Shown one piece after another: positions 23,201 through 36,626 of a stretch of 64,000 nucleotides of DNA (the first letter of the stretch is position 1; the number at the start of each line of letters is the position of its first letter). The DNA lies in the NCBI RefSeq assembly GCF_001540865.1, contig NC_033638.1, positions 4,485,325-4,549,324 on the forward strand. The letters run 5' to 3'. The stretch is from Ananas comosus (lineage: Eukaryota > Streptophyta > Magnoliopsida > Poales > Bromeliaceae). The translations under genes were made by a program, and so were the position numbers. The notes beneath the pieces were generated by a model. It was not told the DNA's origin and did no database searches. It worked only from the letters and a program-made list of their open reading frames with translations.

Positions 23201-23391
23201 TGTTGTCCTACTCTTTCATCCATTATATTGCAAATATATGTAGATCATAGGAGACCTTTCTTTCTTCAACCAAAAGACGGCATAATTGGCGGGCCCTGGG
23301 GTCGTGGCCAGTGTCGTTTATTTGGAACATGGTGGAATTGTGGTGCATATGTCTTGCGATAGCAATCAACACTGTACAAACGGAAACAAAA
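23201..23391. repeat. 191-bp direct repeat, right copy
   Basis: Second copy of the transposase segment, continuous on its right side with the SWIM zinc finger region. Confidence 0.93.
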
Positions 23392-26300
23392 AATATGATA
23401 GTCTATTCTTTCCTGTGAGTACTACAAACTGCTAAAAGATGTGAGCAAGGTATTTCAATTAGTTAGAATTAGCCACAATCACATTCCGCATCTGTTTCAT
23501 TCACAACCACCTAATATGAAAAATCTCCAGTATTGACCTCAATTTCCATGAGCCCAAATCGATGGACAATGTGTCCCCGCGCCATCTCTATATCTGCTAT
23601 AATATTACTTTGTATTTTAGGAGTTAACTTGCCTATCATATTTTCACCATCTTCATGACACTGTAAGAAATTCTTATTAAGTTTATAAAATATCACCGCG
23701 ACAAAAGTTGTGATAGGCAGAATATGTACTCTCTTAAGTACCCTATTTAAGCTTTCTGACATATTTGTGGTCATCAACCTGAAGCGTCGTTCTCCGTCAA
23801 ATGCTCATGCCCAATAATCTTTGTGTTCTTTAAGATCATCCACCACCTTTTAGGCATCATGGTCCAACACATCTAATTCTTCCTTAAGCTTAAAATACTT
23901 TGTCGATGTTGAAGCACTTCCGACTGCATAAAGTCTCATTTTTAAAATGCTTATTCATATTTGCTTTCATGTGTCGAAGACACCATCGGTGTGCGTGACC
24001 CTATCATGGAGGATTTATCTCAACTACTATTTTCTTCAATCCACTAAATCGATCAGATATAAAGCAAAGTTCTCGATTGCGCTAACGTATTGACGCAAGT
24101 TATCCAAAAACCAACGCGAACTCCCACCACTCTCTCCTTTGCAAATTACAAATGTAAAAAAATATATGCCATTATTTGCATCTATAGCCATAGCTATCAA
24201 TGCATGGCCTTCGTATTTGTTAAATAGAAGGTCTAGATGACCAAAAAATATGACCAAACCGATAAATCCCATTTGATGGCCACCTATGATCAAGATACCA
24301 TAAAGTACCAGAATTACTTTTCTGCACTACAGTAAGATAATGAGGCAAGTCTGTGTATGATTGCTCCAAGCTCTTGTAAATAATCCGTAATACTTTTACT
24401 CCTTGAGCCAAATCTTCCAATAGGTTATGTCAACATGCAAAGTGGATCGCACTATTTCTTATATTTTTTTAGCGTCATATTAAGTCTTGCCTTCATTGTT
24501 GGGAGAATAATTTGACATATAAAACTTGAAATGCAATTATAGTGCCATGCATTTAACATTGGAATTATATACGTGTGTTGACCAGCATATGTCTTAACTT
24601 TAAAGTACATCACATTTTTAGGAACTGAAGTGTGTAATCTCCAAGGACATCCCTTTACTGTGCATTTTACTGTAAGTCATTTTCGTAGATTTCAAAACTT
24701 TCATCTGAACATTATGAGTAATATGCCATCGATTTAAAGTGTCTAATGAAGATGCCTTCTCATGAAAGATCTGACCAACCCAAGTCTTGTCAATGTTAAG
24801 TAGACCTGTATTGATTTGTCTAACAACAAACTTAGTAGAATCCATGATATACTAATTTACCCAAATGTTATCTGCAAAAAAGTGCTCCGGATAGTCAATA
24901 AATTCAAGTTCCTCATTAGAATTGTTTACATATTCATTATTTATATGTTGGTCGTCCTTCTCACTGTTAATGGCATTAGCAAGACAATTCAACCCACTAT
25001 TGTAATCATCATTAATGTTTAGTGCTAGATCATTCCATTCGTCGTCCTCACTGGTATAATTATCGTCATCGTCATTATGAATAGGTGCATCCTCATGGTT
25101 ACTATCATTATCACCTCCCCCATCCAATATTAGTAAAAAAATTCATTCCTATGTTCGTAGGACATATATAGATTGCACATTTTCCAAAACTTTACTACAT
25201 TATGTACAATTCTACATACCATTTGTAACACACTGAATTTTAGCATATTGCAAGGTTCGAGTGTTTGATTGGTGTTCTGAGCCTTTTTGGGTTTTCTGTA
25301 TGGTCGTTGACTGTGTTCCGACCTATGACTCGCATCCCGAGGAGTGAGGACGAGAATTTGGCACTAAAATCTTTAAATTGCAGATTTTAGGCAGCTCTCG
25401 GATTGAACTCTACGAGGCTGAGTACCGGTACCGCATTGCCCGAGTACCGGTACTGGAGCTGGTACCGGTACGCAGTGTATTTTCTCGCTGACCCGAGGCT
25501 CGGGTTTGCGCGTGCTGCTGCTTGGTACCAGTACTCCAGCCCGTGTCACCGATAAGCAGTGCAGTGCAGACTGTGCGTTGTTGAGAGGTATTTTTGAGAT
25601 TGTTACAACTCTATATAACACTCCCACAGCCATTGGAGAGCTCTTTTGAGCCCTAATTCGTGGAGAGCACAGGTGAGAGCTTTCTCTCCCTTGGTTTTCT
25701 CTCATTTCTAGTGATTTTTGCTTGGTTTGATCTCCTCTCTTTGCTCCTATTTGCTTCATGTTGGATTTCCACCATTGGAGAAGCTTTGGAGGTTGGATTG
25801 GAGCTTGTTGGAAGAGAGATCTTCAACCCTAGCTCATTCCAAGCTTGATTTGGAGCTTCAAGAGAGGTTAGTAGACTTGATCTCTTCATTGGATCAAGTT
25901 TTATGGGACTTTTGAGATGAAAACCTAGTTTTGTAGAAACTAGGATTTTGTTTGGGGCTTTTCATTTGGAAGCTTTTGGTTTGGAATTGATGAGTGTAGA
26001 ACACTCTTGTAGGTTGGATTTGAAGCTTGGAAGCTTCGATTTGAGCTTTGGACAAGTGTAGCATGATCAAAGGTATTTTTCACCTTATTGTGTGCGTGTG
26101 TTTGGAAGATTTTCGAAGTAGTCGTTTTGGAGTTTTTAACCCTTTAGAATTTCTCTTAGGGTGTTAGAAGTTGGGTGGACAACTTCGTTCGAAGGAACGA
26201 AAGGATTCGAAGTGCTTCCGGTGGGTTTGACCTCACCGAAATGGGTGAACTCCCCCTATGTCTTTCTTTTGGTTTTAAGATATAATTAGATGCTTTTTCA

Positions 26301-27618
26301 TGTTCAATATAACATGTTAGAATTTATGAAAACATAATATGTACATGTTATGTATAGTGAAAATTTCATGCTCTATGTAGTAGAGGCGTATTGTGGACTT
26401 GAGCATAAAGTGACACTTCATAATGAACTCTCTTTTATGCAACCTTAGAAAGTATGTTAGAATATGAATGAAGATACACTCCTTGGAAGTTAACTAGTGA
26501 ATGGGTTAGAAAAGTGATTATTTCACATGATGAGCAATATACTTGTGTAGACAAGTAATGTGACATTGTGACTGAGTGAATAACAAGGCTAAACATGGAA
26601 CTAAGCATGTGGTACTTAACCTAGTGGAATAACTAGGGCTTGACATTATGATATTGTATTTGACTTAGAGATTGATAGCTACGCCCCATGACTTTGACAT
26701 ATGAAATAAAGGAGAATTTGGCACTTAGTTGCATGTTGAGGCATACTTGTGGTATACAAGGTAGATATGACATTGTGATGAAAGAGCACGTTAGGGTCAA
26801 CATGAGACTATGTTTGATGAATCTCATCTAGTGAAACAACTACTATATAACATTGAGATTGCATTCGATCTAGGGATCGATAGTTGCATTCCATGTGTGG
26901 GACATGTGATATGAGCTTTGAACGCCCTTGGGCGAATGATAGGAGGAAAAAGTGCATGTAAATATAATAATATGAAATCACTTGCATGATAGTTTATCAC
27001 TCCAAGTAGTGGAGGCATTGGTAGAAAAGCATGAGCATGACATGCATCATGAATGTTTGAATGCTTAAGGTATATGTGCTACGTGTTACAATTATAGTCT
27101 CTATGTAATAGAGAGAGAATTGTATAGTAAATTTGCATGTGAAATGGCTTCTTTATTTTATGTTGGAAGTCTTGTTATATTTAGTAAAATGACAAACTTT
27201 TACAAGCTCATGAACCAAGGACATGTGTTAAACATAGAGATCATTAATGTCTTAAAGTGGCATTCGATTTAGTAATAGTTAACCTTTACACTATGACATA
27301 GATCTAGACCTTTGGGTTGCTAGAATTTATACCATGTTGGAGACATGACGATCGTATATTTGAGACGATGATCTTACTTGCTCGCCAATTGTGCTCATTT
27401 GCACATACTTGTGAGTGTCGCTCCCCACAAGCCGGCACTCCGGAGTTAGCCTATGCGACATACGCCTACTCGGCCTGCGTGGGATAGACTCATTCATCGA
27501 GTGGAAATGTTGGAGCTACCATGGGCAATTAGGCAACACAAACCGGACTACACTTGTGTAAGTACTGGGCCCGCATGGGATAGACTCATTCCTAAAGTGG
27601 GAATGTTGGGGCTACCAC

Positions 27619-30600
27619 TGTCACGCCCTGGACTTCAGCGGAAGCTCGCCAGTCACGTGCACAGACTCGCCGTGTACACCACAACCTTAAGTGTACACCA
27701 AGCGTCTACAATCAACATAACAAAAACACAATATTCTAACCAGGTGATCAGAGCAACACTTAACAGTTTATAAGCTTATACAAATACAGAACCTTATAAC
27801 AACTTAGAAACAAAGTACAAAGTACATTCTACATAACCTCACTATACAACACTGAACCAAACTAAAATAAACTTGTAGAGGTTCATCTATTTAACATCAA
27901 GAAGGTTTTAGCTAGCCCTGACCACTCGCCAGGAACCCTAGCCTTTCCCGCTGTGGAAGGCTCTGCACAAAAGCAATCAACAACTATTAAACAATATTTC
28001 CCAGTAGGTAAGCTGCCGAGAGTGGCGAAGTACACCATTAGGTCAACTGAGGCATAAGTAAACAACAATAAATAAGCAAAGTAAACGCAACAAATAAATG
28101 AAATAATTCAACTATAACACGCCTCATTAAGATATGTTTTCTAACATGTCTTATATGCTACTAATCAGATATACAAGTTCTGTATGTTATGCTGGCTACC
28201 AGCTTGTTTATCTTTAACTATATGTCAATGTTAAAGCAGGATTCCAATATTATAATTCAACAGAATAAAAGTATTATATAGCTACCTTTCTACACTAACA
28301 AGAGTATAATCATACGGGTAATGTCACTACTACTAATGACTAACAGAAACGTCTGCCCTCTAGTATGTTCATTACTAGGTATATCTCAACTACTAACATA
28401 AAGTATTCTTACTACTATGTCCATCTAGGGTTAAACTCATTACAGTAACCCAATTAACAAGAGATTTACACGTAGTAAAGTCTCGGCTCGTGCCGTACCT
28501 AATGGCCCCGTGGTAGTATATACTCCCTATAGTAATCCACTTCGGCGCTCAGTCCCGTACATAAGTGAGCAATCTGTCGCGTAGGCCAACCCCAGAGTGC
28601 CGGCTTGTGGGGCGCGACCCTCACATGCTGTGCGAATGAGCACATTAGCAAACAAGCGTAATCCATAGTATAGGTATCACAAGTTTATCATGTCTCTAAC
28701 ATGGAATCTCAACTCGACACAAAGTCAACAATTAACACTAAGTCATAATGCACTATCACTACTTGGTGACAGGTTTCTACCAATAAATAGCATGACCTAA
28801 ACAAATACATACTTTACATCATATTGATGATTCTAACGGGCTATACCCGCATACTCACATATTGTTCTCTCACTACTCCCTAAATATAAAAAAAAATGGT
28901 TTACTAAGGTCATACTCGATGACTCATTCTAGTGTTCATGTAACTCATGGCACATATTCTATAGTTTTACATAAACCTCCACTACTTGGAGTAACAAGTA
29001 ATATGCAATTACTTCTCGTTGACTATACAAGTGTATCATCATATCGAATTCTAGTTATTTAACTAGACATATTCAATAGTATAACCTTCAGGTTATATCA
29101 TAATACCCAACTCTAGTTATTTAACTAGATCACCTATAAGAACATAAAATTTATGCTATTTCTATCATGCGAGAACAATACCCAACTTGTTAACACAAGT
29201 AAGCGAAACATCATATAAGATACTCTCTACATGATTTCTACATAATTCCTCTCACAATATACATGTATATGTATGCAGTCCTATTCATATACTATACTAG
29301 AAGTTCTGTCATCATGTCTACCACATGGAATGGCATGATTTAACTCAAAAATACAGCATTATAATACATCATTCACTTAGTTGTTCAACTGAGCTACATG
29401 CCATATTCATGGCTTTATATCCATTCACTAGTGAATGATGGCTTTCTTAACTTGTCTACACAAGTATACTATCTTATGTAATGCATGCTAGGCAAGCAAG
29501 TAATCTCTATATGCAAAGCATTTTCATGATTCTCCCCTACTATATAGAGGTTTTCTTTAATCCAATAAAATATGCAGATTTCTGCGTGCACCAATTCATT
29601 CAAATATACAACATATATTCATAGGAATATGTAACAATTCCCAATTTCATAATGTCAAAGAAGACATAGAAGGAATTCACCCATTTCGGTAAGGTCAAAC
29701 CCACCAAATCGCTGTCGACTCTTGTCGATCCTGCAAACGAAGATAATCTGAAGCCTTCAAGCACCCTAGCAATCGTTCTAAAATCAGCTAGGAGTTTAAC
29801 ATCAACTTCTAATAAAACCTTACATAAGTATCTAGTTTAGGCAAGAATCTCACCTAGGGTAGTATCAAGGCTTACATCCTCACTTCGGTTCAGGTTGGAA
29901 CACCAAAACCAACCTTCGAAAACTCCCAAATCTCACCCAAAAGGGATCCAATACCCTGCTGTGAACCTGCTATGAACATATCCCCTAAATTGCATCAATA
30001 TTACTACCTACACATCCAACTTGAAAGGAGTTAGGTTACTCACCTTGTACAGCTCCAACTGAAGTTGAAGCACACCAAAACCAGTTCACAAGAGTCACCA
30101 AAATACAGTTATAAGGTCCACATAACATGCTGTGAGCAATTCCCAAAAGCATCATTACTACTACCACTAATACTATTACTATAGTATCAAACTAGATAGG
30201 GTAGTAGCTAATAACCTTCCAAGGCTCCAATTCAGTTCCTACTGAGTTAAGATTGAAGAACAACAGCTAAAATACTGCTTCTACAGCTCCTACAAGTCTC
30301 CCCCAACCTAGCTGGTAGCAAGAAACAAAGACGAGCTCAAACTTCACTACTATAGCATCAAACTAAAGAGCGGTTGAATAGCTCACATCACAAAGCTTCA
30401 ACTCAGCTTCCTGCTGAGTTAGAGCTGGGAAACACAGCTAAACAAGTCTTCCCACACCTCAAAAGCAGCTCCACAAGTCACCAACCCAGCTAGCAACAAA
30501 AGAGAGGAAAGAAACTTGCTCAAATCTTACTTTCTTACTCAAAAATACCTCAAAACCCTAGAGAGAGAGAAAGAGAAGGGTTCAAACCCTGTTCTCTGAG

Positions 30601-30909
30601 CTCCAGCACACCTTAAGCTGCTGCAGGGATCGAGCTGGGCATAAAAGGATAAGCTCAATGGTGAAATGACCAAAATAGCCTCAGCCACGCTGCTGCTGTA
30701 TTGGGTACCGGTACTCGAGCAAGTTGGTACTGATACTCAGTGCAAAAACCAGAATTTCGCCGCTTCAATGCGTTTTTGCTCTTCCGACCATTTGATCACT
30801 TCACTAACTTGCCGAAAACCTCTCGACAACCTCTCAAAATATGTGGAATAGTTCCAATTGCTATTCCCATACTTGAACTTCGTAATTTGCTAAAGTTTAG
30901 TGTACTACA
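27619..30909 (-). mobile_element. Nested solo LTR, same family as its host, inverted
   Basis: 3,291 bp, TGTCACGCCCTGG...GTACTACA, with a perfect ACCAC target duplication (27,614-27,618 and 30,910-30,914). Reverse-complemented, it aligns along the host LTR: both share TTCGCCACTCTCGGC, a nearby TACTGGGAAA-type motif and the GTACCGGTAC palindrome. It is therefore a later insertion of the same family. Confidence 0.9.
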
Positions 30910-31632
30910 ACCACGGGCAATTAGGCGGCACAAGCCGGACTACACTAGTATGGGTCCTTGATTGAAATTGGAAAATGATACCTAAAGTTTAATGAGGAAA
31001 CTACTACTAGATAGTGCATCTTAGTTGGACTAGTGGACATACATGATAGTGCATATAGTGGACTTTATATTAGTCATTCTTAGCATTAACACTCTAGTGG
31101 TAGTATATTTATATCTATATTGATTGGTATAAATGCATGGTTAAAATAGCAAAGAATTGCATAATTACTCATTGTAGCATTATGGATATAATGAACATGC
31201 ATGTAAACCAATATTGGCATGTAGTTGAATGTGCATGTAAACGGACATTGGCGTATAATTGGATAAATAAAATTAGAATATCACATACATGATGGCTAAT
31301 CCTTTAGTAGAGGCATGACTATGAATTGAACATGTTTATTTTACTTGTCATTTTTATGTTGTTTACTTACCCTTATATAGCATGCCTCAGTTAACCTAGT
31401 GGTGTATTTCGCCACTCTCGGCGACTTACCCACTGGAAACTATTGTTTAATAGTTCTCACCCCCATTTGTTGTTGGTTTTTATTTCAGAGCCTTCCGCGG
31501 CAGGAGAGGCTAGGGATCGTAGCAAGGGGTTAGCGACTAGCTAGAGCCCCTACGGAGATATATTAGATGGACTCGATGTCATCATTCCCTTTTGTACTTA
31601 TGAAAATGATGTATTATGTATTTGATTTAAAG

Positions 31633-33227
31633 TGTCAAGCCCCGGATTACTCGTTTTTTCTGACACGCCGACAAATCCGCCGTATACAAAGGAATTTTTT
31701 CTGTATACGAAGCGATAGCTGTACCTATACCTGTAATCATACAATACTACAACCAGTAGTATAGAGCTGCTAGAAGAGAAAACATATATAATAACAGAGG
31801 TCCACTATACATACATCATATCCTGGTATACAAAAGACTCGCTCCAGCGAGAAACAACATCCGTATGTATAAGAACCTAAAAACTACAATTAACTGTCGC
31901 TGGTAAATCTCTAGTCTGCAGCAAATGGAGAGGGTCTAGCTCGCAGCGCCCTTTCCACGATCCGAATCAGCAACAGCACCAACCGAAGAAGAAGGCTCTG
32001 CAAAAGGTTTAAACAACCGAGTGTGAGAACTACTATAAAAAGTAGTCCTCATTGGGTACCGCTATCGACCTCAACGGCTCACCCACTAAGTTTACAGATG
32101 TAAGCAGGGATAGTAAGAAAAGCTGGAACAAATCTACAGCTATATGCCACTATACTATCATAATCCAACACTATCTGTCTGTAGAAAAAAATACAAAATC
32201 TGACCCAATCTCACTAGGGACTGTAAACATACTCGTCCCAGGGACTGTGAATACACCCGTCCCACCTGTCGAAGCTATACAGCTACCTCCATGCTAAGCC
32301 GACCGTGGAGAGCAAGTCCAATCAGGACACAACGACACCAACACAAACGCACAAAGTCCGACTCCTTAGTGGCACTCGTGGGCGCTACCTAACCGAGTAT
32401 GCAAGTGTGTCTCTGCCGAGCTCAATCAGGCTCTCACAGGCTGTAATCGACGCAGATGGGTCAAACTGGTCTAACAACTATAAATCATATGCTCTCGGCA
32501 CAATCCAATGCTAAAAACAGCAAATCGGGTCCACCGTTAACCACAACAGCACCCAACAGTCCGGAACAGTCTGAACACTACTGTATAAATAATCTCTGCA
32601 TCCCAGCATGAGCGTAATATTATTCTACACTATTCTGAGTATCCACCGCTCACAAACTACGACGATACAAATAAACTACGGCTCCTAGAGCTAAATCTGG
32701 TAATTTCAGAATATGACGGTATAATCGACAGTTTTCTCCTAAGTCAATTTCAAGTCCAACATGTATACTTTAGCTAATATTCTAGGCTCCAATTCAGATT
32801 TTAAATCATGCAAAATCACTGATTTGAGCTATTAAACATGCTAAACGAAGCTAAAACACATGCTGACAACAACTAGATTTAGGAGAAAATCCGAAAATTC
32901 TGGTAAGCATATCATTAACACACCTCGAAACGCTAATCCACGACGGCGAGAAGTCGAAAGAAGGGAAAACACGCACTTGCCCGGCCTCCAACGGCACAAC
33001 CGCGACACACGCACACTCGAACGGCCCTCCGGATCGTCATCGAAAATCACCCGAAATGGAGCCGCGATCTTCCTCGAATACGTTCAAGTTAAGAGAGAGA
33101 TGAACATGAGATTTAAAATAATCTCTCTTAGGTGGATAACCATGAGAGGAAGTAGGTGGTGTGGTTATCCACACCCAAAAAAATGACCATTACATCTCTC
33201 TACCAACTCAAAATGAAGGATACCACA
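31633..33227 (-). mobile_element. Nested solo LTR of a third family
   Basis: 1,595 bp, TGTCAAGCCCCGG...GATACCACA, with a perfect TAAAG target duplication (31,628-31,632 and 33,228-33,232). It has a hairpin-forming repeat at 32,029-32,046. A decayed relative is present at 60,522-60,754 plus 62,320-62,621. Confidence 0.85.
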
Positions 33228-36200
33228 TAAAGATATTGTTAGACTTTTGGATTTAGTTGTTTACATTCTGTATATCTTGTGAATATCTTTGTAATAGAAC
33301 ATTAGTGATTTTATATTACTCGCTCTAATAGTTTTGTTAGGACCTGATCTTGTTCATTCTTGTGTTAGTAGACTCCTTATGTGCATCATGGTTGGTTGGT
33401 GTACACGGCGGGTCTGTGCACGTGTTCGGTGGCTTCCGCTGGGCTGGGGCATGACACCATTAATATAAAAAATGATGAATTTTCTTATAGTTTCAGTTGA
33501 CATTTTGGATTTTGGACGGGAGGTCATCTGTAGTACATGGAATGTTGCGTGTTCTGTACAAGAGGTCGTGGTTTGTCTATGTTGGCCGTAAGTTGAGCAT
33601 AAGACGTCATGGGTTGCACAGCAGGTGGAGACTAACATTGTCTGTAATATTTATAATTTAGTATTACTAAAATAATTAATAATTAAAGAGAACACTAACC
33701 AAAATCTATAGATTTTACTCACTTTGTCATCCTCATGCTACCTTCATTACTAATATTGTGATCATTGATTGGATAGTTTGAAAAATCCACATCGATATCA
33801 TTATTAAGCAATCTCATGTAATAGCCTTACGATTGATACCGTCTCCGATGGATATAAATCTTTTCGACGTATACCGACATACATTCATAATATTCAAATA
33901 ATCCAATCATTTTATCAAGTGTTTCATCATCTACTATTTTATGAGCTATATATATTCATTCAAAACCTTGGGGTATTGAATTATGAATTTGGGATGAAAT
34001 TCTTCTATAGTACAATTTGTTAAACGATACATTCTCGTCTCAAAAGTATTAAATATCATATCTGAACGATCGCGGTCAATATCTTTTAACCGCCGACATA
34101 TTGCAGACTATTCCCATCCCTAACTAACTATCCATCCCAATGAAAAATTAGTGATATCAATAATTATCCATTTTAACTATACGAAAGAAATCTTTCAAAA
34201 TTAATATAAAATATTTAGTCAAAATAATACAAAAATATAGAGGAAGGAAAAAAGGGACCACCCAAGATGCTCATAAGCACGCAAGGAAGGTTTCTATTGC
34301 TTGAAGTACCTCCAACAGTAATAAGAGAGGGCGGTGGCCCACCCTCTAACTGCCACTCCCTTTACCCCCAACTTCTACTTCTCTTGCTCCCTCCACTAAC
34401 CCACTACAGTCACCACAGCGCCCTGCATAACCACTCAATCCCTGCTGCTGCTACCGTCGTGCCCCATACCAAAGCACCGCCATACTCCCCACCGCCACCC
34501 CCCACTTCTTCCCCCCTCCCCGCCGTCATGCATGGAATGTAGTGGGTTCTGCACAAGAGGTCATAGTTTGTCTACGTGAGTCATAGCTTACGCATAAAAG
34601 GTCATGGATTACGAACAGGTGGAGACTAACTTTGTCTGCAGTATTTATAATTTAATATTACCAAAATAATTAATAATTAAAGCTCACCAAAATCTACAGA
34701 TTTTACTTATTTTGTCATCCTCAAACTATCTTCGTTATCAATATCGTGATCATCGATTGGATAGTCCAAAAACCCACATCGATATCATTTATGAAGCAGT
34801 CTCACATCATAGCTTTACAATTGATACTGTATCTCCAACAGATGTAAATCTTTCTCGATGTATACCGACATATCTTCACAATATTCAAACAATCTAATCA
34901 TTACCTCAAATGATTCATTATTTATTGTTTCGTGAGCTATATATGTTCATTTAAAATCATTGGCCATCGAATTGTGAATTTGAAAAGAAATTCTTCTCTA
35001 GTACAATTTGTTAAACGATACATTCTCATCTCAAAATTATTAAATGTCGAATCTGTACGAATCGTGATCAATTTTTTTTGACTGTCGACATATTGTGGAT
35101 CATTCCTATCCCTAACTAACTGTCCATCCTAATGAACACTTAGAGACATCGATGATTAGCCATTTTAACTATATAAAAAAATCTTTCAAAAATAATATAA
35201 AATATTTAGTCAAAATTATACAAAAAAATAGAGAGAGCAAGAGAGGGACCACTCCCCTACCCCATACACCAATCCAACTAAGAATGAGGAAAGGACCACC
35301 GAAGATGCTCACAAGCACGCAACGAGAGTCCCTATTACTTGAAGCACCTCCAGCAATAATGAGAGAGGGTAGTGGCCCACTCTCTAACCGCCACTCCTTT
35401 TTCTTAACCGCCACTTCTCATGTTCCCTCCACAAACCCACTACAGTCGTCGCAGTGCCCCGCACAACTACCCAATCCCTTCTACTGCCTCCGCGCCTTGC
35501 ACAACCACCCCACCTAGAGGCACCCTTATCCTATACATCAATCCAACAAAGACGGAAGGAGGGACTACCAAAGGTGCTTACAAGCATGTAAGGAGGGTTC
35601 CTATTTTTTGAAGCACCTCCAGCAGCAATACTACCACTCCCTGCTCCTTCCACAAACCCACAACAATCGCTGCGGCGCCCTATATAACCACCAATTCTCT
35701 GTTGCCATTGCCATGCCCCGCACAATCACCCCACCACCCACACTGCCACACCCCCATCGCCACCCCCTACTGCCATGCATGGAATGCCGTGGGTTCCACA
35801 CAAGAAGTCGTGGTTTGTCCACGTGAGATCATAGGTTGTGCATAAGAGGTCATAGTTGTGCAACATGTGGAGACTAACTTTGTCTATAGTATGCATAATT
35901 TAGTATTACCAAAATACTTAATAATTAAAGAGAACACTCAGCGAATTCTACATATTTTACTCACTTTGTCATCCTCGCGCCACCTTCATTACCAATATCG
36001 TGATCACTGGTTGGATAGTCTGAAAAACCGACATCAATATTGTTATGAAACAGTTTCATGTAATAGCCTTGCGATTGATACTGTGTCTCTGACGGATGTG
36101 AATCATCCTCGATGTATATCGACACATATTCATAATATTCAAACAATCCAATCATTCTCTTAAATGATTCATCATCTATTATTTCGTCAGCTATATATAT

Positions 36201-36626
36201 TCAGCTGAAATCATGGGGCATCGAATTGTGCATTTGAATGTTGTACAATTTGCTAAATGATATATTCTAGTCTCAAAATTATTAAATGTCATATCTGAAT
36301 GAATTGCATTCAATTTCTTTCGATTGCTGATATATTGTGGACTATTCACATTCCTAACTAACTATCTATTCCAATAAACACTTAGTGCCATCGATGAATA
36401 ATTATTTTAACCACACAAAAAAATCTTTCAAAAATAATATAAAATATTTAGTCAAAATAATACAAAAATATAGAGGAAGAAAGATAGGGACCACTCAAAG
36501 GCACCCCTACCCCATACACAAATCCAACTAAGAGGGAGGTAATGACCACCTAAGGTGCTCACAAGAACGCAAGGAAGGTTCCTATTTGTTGAAATTTGTT
36601 GAAGCACTTCTAGAAGTAATGAGAGG

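Larger units (their letters stand above)
22401..25127 (-). pseudogene. MULE (MuDR-type) transposase pseudogene
   Basis: On the minus strand, in order: an acidic N-terminal region (MDGGGDNDSNHEDAP..., 25,127-24,870); a MuDR-type N-terminal domain (TWVGQIFHEKASSLD, 24,845-24,618); DDE-region sequence (KYEGHALIAMAIDANNGIYF and SSRWFLDNLRQYV, 24,293-24,036); PPxGHAHRWCLRHMKAN (about 23,960-24,010); TTNMSESLNRVLKRVHILPI (about 23,715-23,775); a SWIM zinc finger with CDC and PCSHLLAVC (about 23,420-23,490); the conserved CYRKTYAPQFHHVP block; and a C-terminal zinc knuckle CSVCK..GHYRSTC (about 22,439-22,488). Stops and frameshifts interrupt every block, so it is inactive. A 520-bp insertion flanked by a 191-bp duplication splits the C-terminus. 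More N-terminal sequence probably continues at 33,462 and beyond, on the far side of the solo LTR. Confidence 0.87.
25224..33456 (+). mobile_element. Solo LTR carrying two nested solo LTRs
   Basis: Starts TGTAACACACTG and ends GGGCTGGGGCATGACA, with a perfect CCATT target duplication (25,219-25,223 and 33,457-33,461). Removing the nested elements and their duplicated sites leaves about 3.34 kb. No primer site or coding region is present, so it is a solo LTR. It sits just upstream of the MULE transposase reading frame and separates it from the tandem array at 33,462 onward. It holds GTACCGGTAC palindromes at 25,422-25,471 and a hairpin-forming repeat at 31,438-31,455. Confidence 0.9.

Noticed and set aside
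25660..25915. Short open frames in the solo LTR at 25,224
   Set aside because: Leader-like LTR sequence; frames are not conserved in the inverted family member at 27,619-30,909.
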